Shown: one piece after another, positions 28,951 to 37,806 of the stretch
Position numbering within the stretch: position 1 is the stretch's first letter
How the letters are laid out: each line of letters starts with the position of its first letter
Source: Burkholderiaceae bacterium
GTDB lineage: Bacteria > Pseudomonadota > Gammaproteobacteria > Burkholderiales > Burkholderiaceae
Assembly (NCBI GenBank): GCA_947462685.1
Contig: CANHPL010000001.1
Span: forward strand, 62,001-126,000
DNA: 64,000 nt
Direction of reading: 5' to 3'
Program-made: the position numbers and the translations under genes
Notes under the pieces: model-generated
The model's database searches: none
What the model saw: only the letters and a program-made list of their open reading frames with translations
What the model was told of the DNA's origin: nothing

Positions 28951-29463
28951 ATGCGTGTCTTAGGCATTGATCCTGGACTACGTACGACTGGTTTTGGAGT
29001 CATCGACTATACACAACAACGTTTAAAATACGTTGCCTCTGGAACAATATCGACCGATAGCTTAACTCAGTCCACTCCTGTAAGGTTGGGTATCTTGTTT
29101 AAAGGAGTTACTGAAGTCATACAAACCTATCTTCCAGAATATGCTGCAGTTGAACAAGTATTTTTGAACGTAAATCCAAAGTCAACCCTATTGCTAGGTC
29201 AAGCCAGGGGTGCTTCTATTTCTGCTATCGTTTGTCAAGACATTGAAGTAGTTGAATTTAGTGCCCTTGAAGTTAAAAAAAATGTGGTTGGTCATGGTCG
29301 TGCCGCAAAATCACAAGTTCAAGAAATGGTGAAGCGGTTATTATCTTTAAAAGTGGCGCCAGGAACTGATGCTTCCGATGCTTTGGCAGTTGCGATTTGT
29401 GGCGCCCATCAGTTCAGCATGAAAAATCAATTACAAGCAGCTCATCTGAAAGCAAAAAATTAA
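28951..29463 (+). CDS. ruvC: Holliday junction resolvase RuvC
   Basis: A 170-residue RNase H-fold nuclease that resolves Holliday junctions. Catalytic acids: D7 in [12 protein letters not shown], the Glu in VEQVFLN (about 68), and two Asp in [11 protein letters not shown] (about 140-143). It begins three bases after purH and is followed by ruvA after two bases. Confidence 0.98.
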   Translation: MRVLGIDPGLRTTGFGVIDYTQQRLKYVASGTISTDSLTQSTPVRLGILFKGVTEVIQTYLPEYAAVEQVFLNVNPKSTLLLGQARGASISAIVCQDIEVVEFSALEVKKNVVGHGRAAKSQVQEMVKRLLSLKVAPGTDASDALAVAICGAHQFSMKNQLQAAHLKAKN

Positions 29464-29465
29464 AC

Positions 29466-30047
29466 ATGATAGGCAGAATTAAAGGTTTACTAGTTCAAAA
29501 AAGCCCGCCTCGCATCTTGGTCGATTGCCAAGGTGTTGGATATGACATTGATGTGCCTATGAGCACGCTTTATCAACTTCCAGAAAATGGTTCCATCGTT
29601 ACTTTACTGACCCATCATTTGGTGAGGGAAGATGCGCAACAGCTCTATGGATTTGCAACTGAGTCTGAAAGGGAAGCTTTTCGGACCTTAATCAAAATCA
29701 GTGGCGTAGGTGCGCGCACCGCACTCACGATTCTCTCAGGAATGAGTGTCACTGACATTGCACAGGCTGTAACACTGCAAGATTCCTCAAGACTTATGAC
29801 GGTACCAGGTATTGGCAAAAAAACTGCTGAAAGACTTCTTCTAGAACTTAAAGGTAAATTCGGGGCAGACTTACCCCATATGTCCGATTCAAATCTTTCG
29901 ATCCCAGCTTCTTCTGAGATCTTACAAGCTTTAATTGCACTAGGTTATTCTGATAAAGAGGCCGTTTTAGCTCTCAAGCAAGTACCAAGTGATGCAAATG
30001 TCTCAGATGGTATTCGTTTGGCCTTAAAAACACTCTCAAAAGCATAG
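29466..30047 (+). CDS. ruvA: Holliday junction branch-migration protein RuvA
   Basis: A 193-residue tetrameric junction-binding protein. MIGRIKGLL is the canonical N-terminus, so ATG 29466 is the start even though the frame is open 23 codons further into ruvC. OB-fold (1-63), two helix-hairpin-helix motifs ([13 protein letters not shown] about 75-87; [17 protein letters not shown] about 109-125), an acidic linker and the C-terminal RuvB-binding domain (about 145-193). Confidence 0.98.
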   Translation: MIGRIKGLLVQKSPPRILVDCQGVGYDIDVPMSTLYQLPENGSIVTLLTHHLVREDAQQLYGFATESEREAFRTLIKISGVGARTALTILSGMSVTDIAQAVTLQDSSRLMTVPGIGKKTAERLLLELKGKFGADLPHMSDSNLSIPASSEILQALIALGYSDKEAVLALKQVPSDANVSDGIRLALKTLSKA

Positions 30048-30073
30048 TCTATATTTAGGATTAAACTTAAGGT

Positions 30074-31129
30074 ATGGCTATTCATACAGATCAACTCGAT
30101 ACTCTTCCTGACCCATCAGATGGGCCACGCATGATTGACCCTAGTTCTCTTGGGGAAGATCAGGTAATTGAAAGAGCTCTTCGCCCTAAACAATTAGATG
30201 AATATATTGGGCAAACTAAAGTAAGGGAACAACTTGAAATTTTTATCAGTGCGGCCAAAAGTCGTAGTGAAGCACTAGATCACGTTTTATTATTTGGTCC
30301 TCCAGGTTTAGGAAAAACTACCCTAGCTCATATTATTGCTAAAGAACTTGGAGTCAACCTTCGTCAAACGAGCGGTCCAGTACTTGATCGCCCAGGTGAC
30401 TTAGCTGCTTTATTAACTAACCTAGAAGAAAACGATGTTTTGTTCATTGATGAAATTCATCGTCTCTCGCCTATTGTTGAAGAAATACTTTATCCAGCTT
30501 TGGAAGACTACAGCATTGACATCATGATTGGCGAGGGTGCAGCTGCTCGTAGTGTCAAGCTCGACCTTAAGCCATTTACTCTTGTTGGTGCCACTACAAG
30601 AGCTGGTATGCTCACAAATCCTCTAAGAGATCGTTTTGGCATTGTTTCAAGGCTAGAGTTTTATAACCATCTCGAACTTGAAAAAATTATTCAACGCTCA
30701 GCGAACCTTCTTCATGCACCAATTACAAATGATGGCGCCATCGAAATCGCCAAACGTGCTAGAGGAACGCCGCGTGTTGCGAATCGTCTTTTACGAAGAG
30801 TGCGAGATTATGCACAAGTCAAAAGTGATGGCACGATTTCTAGTAAAGTCGCCGATGCAGCTCTAAAAATGCTGGATGTCGATCCCGTTGGTTTTGATGT
30901 CATGGATCGAAAACTTTTAGAAGCTATTTTGTATAAATTCTCTGGGGGTCCGGTTGGGGTTGATAATCTTGCTTCAGCGATTGGAGAAGAGAGGGACACC
31001 ATTGAAGATGTGATTGAACCTTATTTAATCCAACAAGGCTATCTTCAAAGAACTCCTCGCGGAAGAATTGCTACGAAACTAACTTACGAGCATTTTCATT
31101 TAGCACATCCTGATGATTCAGAGAATTAA
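30074..31129 (+). CDS. ruvB: Holliday junction DNA helicase RuvB
   Basis: A 351-residue AAA+ motor that drives branch migration with RuvA. Walker [11 protein letters not shown] (about 76-85), Walker [10 protein letters not shown], sensor 1 GATTRAG, the arginine finger region [12 protein letters not shown], and a C-terminal winged helix ([15 protein letters not shown]). The gene lies 26 bases after ruvA and ends seven bases before a convergent gene. Confidence 0.98.
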   Translation: MAIHTDQLDTLPDPSDGPRMIDPSSLGEDQVIERALRPKQLDEYIGQTKVREQLEIFISAAKSRSEALDHVLLFGPPGLGKTTLAHIIAKELGVNLRQTSGPVLDRPGDLAALLTNLEENDVLFIDEIHRLSPIVEEILYPALEDYSIDIMIGEGAAARSVKLDLKPFTLVGATTRAGMLTNPLRDRFGIVSRLEFYNHLELEKIIQRSANLLHAPITNDGAIEIAKRARGTPRVANRLLRRVRDYAQVKSDGTISSKVADAALKMLDVDPVGFDVMDRKLLEAILYKFSGGPVGVDNLASAIGEERDTIEDVIEPYLIQQGYLQRTPRGRIATKLTYEHFHLAHPDDSEN

Positions 31130-31136
31130 ATCTTCC

Positions 31137-31802
31137 TTAAGGCAATAACCAGGGGACTGAAGGCTTTTCAGAATCAAGCTCATCGAGAGATTGTTGATTT
31201 TGTAAATGAGAAACATCGCCCCATGACTCTAATGTAAATTCGGATCCGGTAAAACGTAGGCGATTTAAACTCGTATTGAGAAGCTCTACTTTTCTTTTTT
31301 CCGAAATATCCATTTGTGTGGCGAAGCGATACATACAATCTAATACCCCACCATGAGCAACAATCAATATCACTTGCCCTTCATGGTTTTTGGCAATGCG
31401 CTCAAAGCTGCTTGTAACTCGAAAGTAAAACTGTCTTAAAGACTCACCACCTTGCGGCTGAAAATCTGGCTCCCTACTGTGCCATGCGCGATGATTTTCA
31501 GGTAATTTTTGCTCAATCTCATGGTAAGTCATACCTTGAATCTCACCATAACAACGCTCTCTTAATTGCGTATCAATAAATGTTGGAACATGATGATGGG
31601 CTGTGATGGTATTCGCAGTATCCAATGCCCTAGATAAATCACTGGAATAAGCAATATCAATTTTTTCTTTGGCCAAGGCTTGGCCCAGAAGTTGCGCTTG
31701 AATAACGCCTTGTTCATTGAGACCAATATCAAGATGACCTTGTAAACGTTGTTCTTTATTCCAATCGGTTTCGCCATGGCGAACTAAAAGTATTTGTGTC
31801 AT
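31137..31802 (-). CDS. Histidine phosphatase family protein (phosphoglycerate mutase-like)
   Basis: A 221-residue branch-1 histidine phosphatase. Catalytic RHG motif LVRHGETDWN with phospho-His at residue 8, the Arg/Glu pair in LRERCYGEIQG (about 79-89) and the second His in VAHGGVLD. Could act as a cofactor-dependent phosphoglycerate mutase (GpmB-like), alpha-ribazole phosphatase or a broad phosphatase; no neighbour decides. It follows tyrS by four bases. Confidence 0.88.
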   Translation of the reverse strand: MTQILLVRHGETDWNKEQRLQGHLDIGLNEQGVIQAQLLGQALAKEKIDIAYSSDLSRALDTANTITAHHHVPTFIDTQLRERCYGEIQGMTYHEIEQKLPENHRAWHSREPDFQPQGGESLRQFYFRVTSSFERIAKNHEGQVILIVAHGGVLDCMYRFATQMDISEKRKVELLNTSLNRLRFTGSEFTLESWGDVSHLQNQQSLDELDSEKPSVPWLLP

Positions 31803-31806
31803 GAAT

Positions 31807-33045
31807 TTATTTCTTTAGATTTACTTTTACAAATTTACGTTTTCCAACTTGCAATACAAAAGTACCTTCATTGATTTGTAGTGACTTGTCAGAAATAACG
31901 GTACCATCAATTTTTACACCGCCTTGGTCAATATTGCGATTAGCTTCAGAGGTGGAAGGTGCTAATTGGGCTATTTTTAAAAGCTGTGCTATTCCAACTG
32001 GAGCGCCACTTAAACTTATCTCAGGTATATCGTCTGGTATGCCACCCTTAGCTCGTAATTGAAAATCTTCATGCGCTTTTTCAGCAGCTTGCTTATTATG
32101 AAAGCGACTTACGATTTCTTTTGCAAGAGCCACTTTCGCATCCTTAGGATTTTTACCTTGAGCAACTTCGCTCTTTAATACTTCAATCTCTTGGATAGAT
32201 TGAAACGATAACAGGTTGTAATACATCCACATTAGGTCATCTGAGACACTTAAAATTTTCGCAAACATTTGGTTAGCGGGCTCAGTAATACCGATGTAAT
32301 TACCCTTAGATTTACTCATCTTGTCCACACCATCTAAACCCACCAATAATGGCATCGTTAAAATGCACTGTGGCTCTTGACCATATTCTTTTTGTAACTC
32401 ACGTCCAACAAGAAGATTAAATTTTTGATCCGTTCCACCAAGTTCTAAATCACTTTTTAATGCAACTGAATCATATCCTTGCATCAGTGGGTACAAAAAC
32501 TCATGGACTGAGATGGGTATTCCAGCTTTATACCGCTTTGTGAAGTCATCGCGCTCTAACATGCGTGCAACTGTATATTTTGCCGCCAGTTGAATCATTC
32601 CTGAAGCGCCCAGCGGTTCACACCATTCAGAGTTATATCGAACTTCTGTACGCGCTTGATCTAATACCAAACTGGCCTGTTGATAATATGTCTGTGCATT
32701 TTGGGCAATCTCTTCTTTCGTCAAAGGAGGTCTAGTGTTATTTCTGCCGGAGGGATCGCCAATCATGCTAGTGAAATCGCCGATCAAGAAAATGACCGTA
32801 TGCCCTAAATTTTGTAGTTGTCGTAGCTTATTTAAAACAACGGTATGCCCCAAATGAATATCTGGCGCAGTAGGATCTAAGCCCAATTTAATTCTTAAGG
32901 GGGTTTTCGTGGCAATGCTTTTCGCTAATTTTTGTATCCAATCAGATTCGACAATCAGTTCTTCGCAGCCTCTTTTAGTTTGTTCTAGAGCCTCGAGAAC
33001 TTCTGCAGTGATTGGGTACTGCTTAGGAGTATGATGAGAATTCAT
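31807..33045 (-). CDS. tyrS: Tyrosyl-tRNA synthetase
   Basis: A 412-residue class I synthetase. HIGH-type motif is HLGH (DPTAPDIHLGHTVV), the KMSKS loop is present as DKMSKSKGN (near residue 245), and an S4 RNA-binding domain ends the protein (ASTSEANRNIDQGGVKIDG). I start at ATG 33045 (MNSHHTPKQYP): the frame stays open to 33165, but that would overlap the divergent anmK start and adds 40 residues without family likeness. Confidence 0.97.
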   Translation of the reverse strand: MNSHHTPKQYPITAEVLEALEQTKRGCEELIVESDWIQKLAKSIATKTPLRIKLGLDPTAPDIHLGHTVVLNKLRQLQNLGHTVIFLIGDFTSMIGDPSGRNNTRPPLTKEEIAQNAQTYYQQASLVLDQARTEVRYNSEWCEPLGASGMIQLAAKYTVARMLERDDFTKRYKAGIPISVHEFLYPLMQGYDSVALKSDLELGGTDQKFNLLVGRELQKEYGQEPQCILTMPLLVGLDGVDKMSKSKGNYIGITEPANQMFAKILSVSDDLMWMYYNLLSFQSIQEIEVLKSEVAQGKNPKDAKVALAKEIVSRFHNKQAAEKAHEDFQLRAKGGIPDDIPEISLSGAPVGIAQLLKIAQLAPSTSEANRNIDQGGVKIDGTVISDKSLQINEGTFVLQVGKRKFVKVNLKK

Positions 33046-33147
33046 TTTTGATATAAAACTTTGATTAGTGAAACATACTTCAGAGAAGTCATGATATTGA
33101 AGTTCAATTAAACTACATTTTTGTATTACTGATATTTTACCTGTCTT

Positions 33148-34308
33148 ATGCAAATTACTAGTCACAAAGACCTAAATTCCCAACTTTTTATTGGCATGAT
33201 GTCTGGTACCAGTATGGATGGTATCGATGGTGTTTTATGCTCAATTCATCCAAATGGTCAAGCCGAAGTATTAGTTCATACGAGTGCGACTTTCTCTACA
33301 GGTCTCAAAGAAATACTTCAAGAGTTACAAGCGCCTACAGATAATGAGTTACATAAGGAAGCTATCGCAGCGAACCAATTAGCTCAAGAGTACGCTGACA
33401 TTGTTCACCGAATTATGGATTTAGCATCTTTAACGCCAAAACACATTGTAGCGATTGGGGCTCATGGCCAAACCATTCGCCATCAACCTATCCTAACCAC
33501 CGGCGTAGGTTACTCATTACAATGCCTCAATGGGGCTTTACTTGCTGAATTAACAGGTATTGATGTGATTAACGATTTTCGTAGTCGTGATATTGCGGCT
33601 TGGGGACAGGGCGCTCCATTAGTACCTGCTTTTCATCATTCACAATTCGGCAACTCTGCTTACTCGAAGGCGATTCTTAATCTTGGTGGGATTGCCAACC
33701 TCACGCTATTAAACCCTAATCAACCCATTCTAGGATTTGATACAGGCCCAGGTAATTTACTTTTAGATGCTTGGATATTTAAAAATAAGCAGCTTAATTA
33801 TGATCAACAAGGTCACTGGGGTCGCTCTGGTCATGTGGATTCTGAATTACTCCATATTTTGTTGAATGAGCCCTATTTTTCTCTTCCAATGCCAAAAAGT
33901 ACCGGGCGTGATTTATTCAATTTAAATTGGCTTCTCAATAAAATAAGTTTATGTGTTTCAAAGCCTTCAGCTGAGGATATTCAAGCAACTTTAGTTGCCC
34001 TAACTGCAAAGACTGTGGTCTCCTCACTATTTACTTATTTACCAGATTGTCGAGAACTAATTGTCTGCGGTGGGGGCACCAAAAATCTCTTTTTATTAGA
34101 AAGAATTTCCCACATCTGCAAAGAGCATCTAGCTTCTTTTGCTTTATTGACTTCCGAAGAGCTAGGTTTAGATTCTCAAACCATTGAAGGAATGGCATTT
34201 GCTTGGTTGGCTTGGTGCTTTTACAACAATACACCATCGAACATCCCTGAGGTTACAGGAGCAAAGGGCCCAAGAGTCTTAGGCTCCCTGCACCGCAAGT
34301 CAAGTTAG
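33148..34308 (+). CDS. anmK: 1,6-anhydro-N-acetylmuramic acid kinase
   Basis: A 386-residue ASKHA-fold kinase that opens and phosphorylates anhydro-MurNAc from recycled muropeptides. Signature [13 protein letters not shown] is at about 16-28, [10 protein letters not shown] (about 110), [10 protein letters not shown] (about 180), GFDTGPGN (about 195) and CGGGTKN (about 308). Its product MurNAc-6-phosphate would normally need MurQ, which is not here; the AmgK/MurU route in this window handles MurNAc itself. It lies 102 bases from divergent tyrS and overlaps the end of erpA by four bases. Confidence 0.96.
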   Translation: MQITSHKDLNSQLFIGMMSGTSMDGIDGVLCSIHPNGQAEVLVHTSATFSTGLKEILQELQAPTDNELHKEAIAANQLAQEYADIVHRIMDLASLTPKHIVAIGAHGQTIRHQPILTTGVGYSLQCLNGALLAELTGIDVINDFRSRDIAAWGQGAPLVPAFHHSQFGNSAYSKAILNLGGIANLTLLNPNQPILGFDTGPGNLLLDAWIFKNKQLNYDQQGHWGRSGHVDSELLHILLNEPYFSLPMPKSTGRDLFNLNWLLNKISLCVSKPSAEDIQATLVALTAKTVVSSLFTYLPDCRELIVCGGGTKNLFLLERISHICKEHLASFALLTSEELGLDSQTIEGMAFAWLAWCFYNNTPSNIPEVTGAKGPRVLGSLHRKSS

Positions 34309-34676
34309 GCTGAGAATGAAGATCCGCAACCACAAGTGGTTGTGGCATTTGGATTTTTTATGACGAATTGTGATCCGTTGATATCTTCTTTGTAATCAAT
34401 TTCTGCGCCAACTAAATATTGATAACTCATTGAGTCTACCAACAACGTAACGCCATTTTTTTCAAACTGTGTATCGTCTTCATTAATATCTTCATCAAAC
34501 GTGAATCCATATTGAAAACCAGAACACCCGCCACCTTGGACAAAAACACGTAATTTCAACGCGCTATTACCTTCTTCAGCAATCAGGTCAGCAACTTTTG
34601 TAGCAGCATTTTCCGTGAAATTAATCGGCACTGGTGGTTCTTCAAAAGATGTAGTAACTTCTTGTGTAGCAGACAT
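34305..34676 (-). CDS. erpA: Iron-sulfur cluster insertion protein ErpA
   Basis: A 123-residue A-type carrier that delivers [4Fe-4S] clusters to apo-proteins, for example IspG/IspH. The three conserved Cys are C51 ([10 protein letters not shown]) and C115/C117 (TCGCGSSF). The longer N-terminus ([15 protein letters not shown]) is of the ErpA type. A strong Shine-Dalgarno (AAAGGAG) lies 5-6 bases before the start. Confidence 0.95.
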   Translation of the reverse strand: MSATQEVTTSFEEPPVPINFTENAATKVADLIAEEGNSALKLRVFVQGGGCSGFQYGFTFDEDINEDDTQFEKNGVTLLVDSMSYQYLVGAEIDYKEDINGSQFVIKNPNATTTCGCGSSFSA

Positions 34677-34743
34677 ATAAACTCCTTTAAATTACTTTGT
34701 ACCTCTATTCTAGGCTTCTTTTACCCTTACTGCACGTATGGGA

Positions 34744-35802
34744 TTAGGGCAACAGGGCGATTTGATCTAGTCCCATATTTTCTGGGAAGCCAAACATCAA
34801 ATTTAAACATTGAATACCTTGACCCGAAGCACCTTTCACTAAGTTATCTTCAACGACTAGAATAACTAGAGTATCACTTCCTCCAGGGCGATGAATCGCA
34901 ATTCTCAATTGATTACTACCCCTTACAGAACGGGTTTCTGGGTGGCTTCCTGCAGGCATCACATCTACAAATGGTTCGCCACGATAAAAATCTTCATACA
35001 ATGCCTGAAAATCTATACCCTGTGCTTCTGGTAAGATTTTTGCATATAGTGTTGAGTGAATTCCACGAATCATTGGTACTAAATGTGGCACAAAGGTCAA
35101 CTTAATATCATCGTGTCCTGCAATTGCTTTTAAACCTTGCTCAATCTCCGGAAGATGACGATGTCCTTTTACCCCGTATGCTTTAAAGTTATCGCTTGCT
35201 TCTGCAAGCAATATGCCTACTTCTGCTTTTCTCCCAGCCCCTGAAACACCTGATTTTGAATCCGAAATCAAATATTGCGTATCTACTAATTTTTTACCTT
35301 GATTAGATTTGGGAGATAAGAGCGGCGCAAATCCAAGTTGAACAGAAGTTGGGTAGCAACCAGCCAATCCTACAACACGAGCTTTTTTGATTGCCTCCCG
35401 ATTAATTTCTGCAAGGCCGTAGACAGCTTCTTCTAGAATCTCTGGACACTGATGTGGCATTCCATACCACTGTTCAAATACCTTAGTATCTTTTAATCTA
35501 AAGTCGGCTGCCAAATCTAAAATACGGACATTTGCAGCTAAAAGCTCTTTTGCTTGCGCCATCGCAACTCCGTGAGGGGTTGCAAAAAAAACGGCATCAC
35601 ACTCATTTAACTTAGCCTCTTCTGGAGTACTAAATGCGATATTCACTCTACCCCGTAAAGATGAAAACATATCAGAAACTGGCATTCCAGCCTCTTTACG
35701 GGAAGTAATTGCTGTTAACTGTACCTTTGGGTGTTGAGCCAACATTCTAAGCAACTCCACACCTGTATATCCCGTACCCCCAACGATGCCAACCTTAATC
35801 AT
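34744..35802 (-). CDS. argC: N-acetyl-gamma-glutamyl-phosphate reductase
   Basis: A 352-residue NADPH-dependent reductase of arginine synthesis. The N-terminal Rossmann motif is [17 protein letters not shown]; the catalytic Cys is C149 in [10 protein letters not shown]; a conserved His region is [11 protein letters not shown]. It is a long-form (type 1) enzyme. It follows rpsI on the same strand but a terminator lies between them, so it may have its own promoter. Confidence 0.97.
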   Translation of the reverse strand: MIKVGIVGGTGYTGVELLRMLAQHPKVQLTAITSRKEAGMPVSDMFSSLRGRVNIAFSTPEEAKLNECDAVFFATPHGVAMAQAKELLAANVRILDLAADFRLKDTKVFEQWYGMPHQCPEILEEAVYGLAEINREAIKKARVVGLAGCYPTSVQLGFAPLLSPKSNQGKKLVDTQYLISDSKSGVSGAGRKAEVGILLAEASDNFKAYGVKGHRHLPEIEQGLKAIAGHDDIKLTFVPHLVPMIRGIHSTLYAKILPEAQGIDFQALYEDFYRGEPFVDVMPAGSHPETRSVRGSNQLRIAIHRPGGSDTLVILVVEDNLVKGASGQGIQCLNLMFGFPENMGLDQIALLP

Positions 35803-35865
35803 CTTCTCTCCCGAATGTCTTAATCAGTGTATTTGAGTATCTTCTTATTGTATGAAACCGTAATG

Positions 35866-35903
35866 AAAAAAACCGTATAAGCGAATTGCCTATACGGTTT
35901 TTT
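35866..35903 (-). terminator. Bidirectional-type terminator after rplM-rpsI
   Basis: A 13-bp perfect stem (35867-35879 with 35891-35903; core ACCGTATA/TATACGGT) closes an 11-nt loop and has A/T runs on both sides, so the minus-strand transcript ends in at least six U. It starts 18 bases after the rpsI stop. Confidence 0.88.
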
Positions 35904-35921
35904 GCCTCTAGGCGAAAAGTA

Positions 35922-36314
35922 TTAACGCTTACTAAATTGCTTACGACGACGTGCGCCACGTAAACCAACCTTTTTACGCTCAACTTCACGAGCATCACGT
36001 GTAACAAAACCAGCTTTTGATAATGTTGGTTTTAATGTGTTGTCATAATCGATCAACGCGCGAGTTACTCCATGACGAACTGCTCCAGCTTGACCTGTTT
36101 CGCCGCCACCACTAACATTGACTTTAATATCAAATGTAGCTGCATGGTTTGTCAAAATCAATGGTTGACGAGCAATCATACGTGATGTTTCACGAGAAAA
36201 ATATTGATCAATCGGTTTGCCATTAACGAGAATATCACCCTTACCCGATTTAATAAAAACCCTAGCTACAGAGCTTTTGCGACGACCGGTACCATAATTC
36301 CAATTTCCAATCAT
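35922..36314 (-). CDS. rpsI: 30S ribosomal protein S9
   Basis: A 130-residue ribosomal protein. The N-terminal [13 protein letters not shown] signature, the central [16 protein letters not shown] motif and the basic C-terminal tail RKQFSKR, which reaches the P-site tRNA, are all present. It is nine bases after rplM. Confidence 0.99.
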   Translation of the reverse strand: MIGNWNYGTGRRKSSVARVFIKSGKGDILVNGKPIDQYFSRETSRMIARQPLILTNHAATFDIKVNVSGGGETGQAGAVRHGVTRALIDYDNTLKPTLSKAGFVTRDAREVERKKVGLRGARRRKQFSKR

Positions 36315-36323
36315 GACAGCTCC

Positions 36324-36752
36324 TTAAATTTCTAAAACGCTAGGCTGTTGGGCCGCGTGTGGATGAGTCTCATCACCATAAACTTTTAACTTCTTAATCA
36401 TTGCATAGCCAAGGGGACCTTTAGGTAACATACCCTTAACTGCTTTTTCAAGAACTCGACCTGGGAACTTCGCTTGCATTTTGTCAAAAGTTGTTTCGTA
36501 AATACCACCTGGGTATCCAGTGTGGCGGTAATAAGTCTTTTGCAAACCTTTATTACCTGTTACACGGAGTTTAGATGCGTTTATAACGACAATATAGTCG
36601 CCAGTATCAACGTGAGGAGTGAATTCAGGTTTATGCTTGCCGCGCAGACGGTGTGCCACTTCACTGGCGACACGACCGAGAACTTTGTCTGTTGCGTCAA
36701 TCACGAACCATTCACGCTTCACCTCATGGGATTTTGCGGAAAATGTTTTCAT
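36324..36752 (-). CDS. rplM: 50S ribosomal protein L13
   Basis: A 142-residue ribosomal protein with the typical start [20 protein letters not shown], the [20 protein letters not shown] stretch and the C-terminal PHAAQQP. I start at ATG 36752, which has GAAAG seven to eight bases upstream; an in-frame ATG at 36764 would add four residues. rplM-rpsI form the classical S9/L13 operon. A predicted promoter about 140 bases upstream gives a leader of about 130 nt (see that entry). Confidence 0.98.
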   Translation of the reverse strand: MKTFSAKSHEVKREWFVIDATDKVLGRVASEVAHRLRGKHKPEFTPHVDTGDYIVVINASKLRVTGNKGLQKTYYRHTGYPGGIYETTFDKMQAKFPGRVLEKAVKGMLPKGPLGYAMIKKLKVYGDETHPHAAQQPSVLEI

Positions 36753-36886
36753 GACTACTTTCATTAAATTGTGGGCCCATTCAAGCAGTATTTAATCTCT
36801 CATTCGGCCTTGCTTATGCTTGCACGCTCTCATTTGATTCTTAAATCTGTAAAACGTTTTCCCTGGGACCTAAGTCAGAGAATCAA
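36753..36886 (-). promoter_or_regulatory. Long 5' leader of rplM-rpsI, possible L13 control region
   Basis: About 130 untranslated bases lie between the predicted start site (near 36882) and the rplM start. An 8-bp long-range pairing (AGAATCAA at 36879-36886 with TTGATTCT at 36834-36841) would enclose smaller hairpins near the 5' end. In Escherichia coli the L13-S9 operon is repressed by L13 acting on its leader, so a similar role is possible here; no homologous structure was tested. Confidence 0.4.
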
Positions 36887-36888
36887 TG

Positions 36889-36917
36889 ATTGTAGCAAAA
36901 AAAAGCCCAGAGGTAAA
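36889..36917 (-). promoter_or_regulatory. Predicted promoter of rplM-rpsI inside upstream terminator
   Basis: On the minus strand a -35-like TTTACC (36912-36917) and a -10-like TACAAT (36889-36894, 5 of 6) are spaced exactly 17 bp. The -35 box is made by the loop and first arm base of the upstream terminator hairpin. Confidence 0.6.
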
Positions 36918-36926
36918 CTCTGGGCT
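36897..36926 (-). terminator. Strong intrinsic terminator of an upstream short transcript
   Basis: A 9-bp GC-rich stem (AGCCCAGAG/CTCTGGGCT on either strand; arms 36904-36912 and 36918-36926) with a 5-nt loop and, on the minus strand, eight U. No protein gene on the minus strand ends here; the nearest upstream minus-strand gene is rnpB, so it ends a short RNA. Confidence 0.85.
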
Positions 36927-36997
36927 ATGAATTCCACCTTTGTTTGGGTGGAGGAGACATCGGAAGCAGTAAAATCTTTAATAAGAAGTTATGCAAT
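36897..36997 (-). ncRNA. Candidate small RNA with CUCCUCC motif upstream of rplM
   Basis: About 100 nt are bounded by a strong predicted promoter (37004-37032) and a strong terminator (36897-36926), with no coding frame that looks real on this strand. The RNA contains a UCUCCUCC stretch (complement of 36950-36957), able to pair with Shine-Dalgarno sequences, partly held in a 6-bp hairpin (TCCACC/GGTGGA, 36933-36952). A UCCUCC-bearing hairpin plus terminator recalls CcsR-type small RNAs of other proteobacteria; relation is not shown. It could instead be an attenuated leader of rplM-rpsI. I do not recognise a named family. Confidence 0.6.
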
Positions 36998-37003
36998 AGG
37001 GTT

Positions 37004-37032
37004 ATTATATATTAGGGTTATCACTAGGTAAA
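37004..37032 (-). promoter_or_regulatory. Predicted sigma-70 promoter of the candidate small RNA
   Basis: On the minus strand a -35-like TTTACC (37027-37032, 4 of 6) and a perfect -10 TATAAT (37004-37009) are spaced exactly 17 bp. It points away from the OsmC-family gene. Confidence 0.7.
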
Positions 37033-37065
37033 GTCTTTTTTTAAATTTTTTGTTGGGGTGCAACA

Positions 37066-37488
37066 ATGGAATGTACAGTGAATTGGCTTGGATTAGACGG
37101 TATGAGTTTTTCTGCAGAGGTTGGAAGCGGACATCTCGTGAATATGGATGGTGCTCCTGAGGCTGGTGGTCGTAATTTGGCACCACGACCAATGGAGTTA
37201 CTACTTGCAGGTGCAGGCGGGTGTACTGCCTTTGATGTTGTGATGATCCTTAAAAAGGCACGCCAGCATATTACTGGTTGTAAAGTTCAATTAGAGGCAG
37301 TGAGGGCTGAGTTAGATCCGAAAGTGTTTACTCACATTAATATGAAATTTATCGTTACTGGCCAACAATTAGACCCTAATCGAGTTAGCCAAGCGGTTCA
37401 CTTATCTCATGAAAAATATTGCTCAGCCACAATCATGCTTGGCAAAACCGCATCCATTACTCACTCGATTGAAATTGTTGAAGGCTAA
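37066..37488 (+). CDS. OsmC family peroxiredoxin-like protein
   Basis: A 140-residue OsmC/Ohr-fold protein. The two redox Cys are C53 (GAGGCTAFDV) and C119 (HEKYCSATI), the peroxidatic/resolving pair that reduces organic hydroperoxides in this family. It is of the YhfA-like branch rather than classical Ohr, judging by the N-terminus; substrate is unknown. A good Shine-Dalgarno (GGGGTG) is five to six bases upstream. It is a single gene between the small-RNA region and rnpB. Confidence 0.9.
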   Translation: MECTVNWLGLDGMSFSAEVGSGHLVNMDGAPEAGGRNLAPRPMELLLAGAGGCTAFDVVMILKKARQHITGCKVQLEAVRAELDPKVFTHINMKFIVTGQQLDPNRVSQAVHLSHEKYCSATIMLGKTASITHSIEIVEG

Positions 37489-37493
37489 AAAGA

Positions 37494-37797
37494 GCAGAGT
37501 TGATCGATAAGCCGGATTCTGTCGCCAAAGTTTTCACCTTGGGGCAATCATTCATCTAGGTCCACTGTTACCAGTGGACTCGAGCTCTCTACCCGCAGGC
37601 TTAGCGGGTCGCCTCAACGCCTGCCTATTTGAGATTGCTCCGGGTGGAGGTTACCGCGTTTCACCGTAACTAAATACGCTCGTCTCTGTGGCCCTATTCC
37701 TCATGTTGCCATGGATGGCTGTTAGCCATCACCCTACCCTATGGAGTCCGGACTTTCCTCCCCTTCAATGAAGCGGCGATTGCCCAATCAACTCTGC
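37494..37797 (-). ncRNA. rnpB: RNase P RNA, bacterial class A
   Basis: About 304 nt. The P1 helix is an 11-bp pairing of the two ends (GCAGAGTTGAT at the RNA 5' end with ATCAACTCTGC at the 3' end). The conserved P4 core is present: GAGGAAAGTCCGGACTCC near the 5' end and ACAGAATCCGGCTTATCG near the 3' end, as are GGGTAGGGTGATGG and the J11/12 to P10 region GAGGAATAGGGCCACAGA. P1 is followed by CUUUUU, which could act as terminator. Slightly shorter than the 377-nt Escherichia coli RNA, so a peripheral helix is trimmed. It makes the tRNA 5'-processing ribozyme with RnpA. Confidence 0.97.
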
Positions 37798-37806
37798 AGC
37801 GTTAGT

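Noticed and set aside
29397..29465. 23-codon upstream extension of ruvA
   Set aside because: It lies within ruvC; the canonical RuvA start MIGRIKG is at 29466.
33046..33165. 40-residue N-terminal extension of tyrS
   Set aside because: It would overlap the anmK start and does not look like TyrRS; MNSHHTPKQYP is the better start.
36771..37031. An 86-codon plus-strand open frame across the small-RNA region
   Set aside because: It runs antisense through the predicted promoter, small RNA and terminator, shows no domain pattern or ribosome site, and looks like chance.
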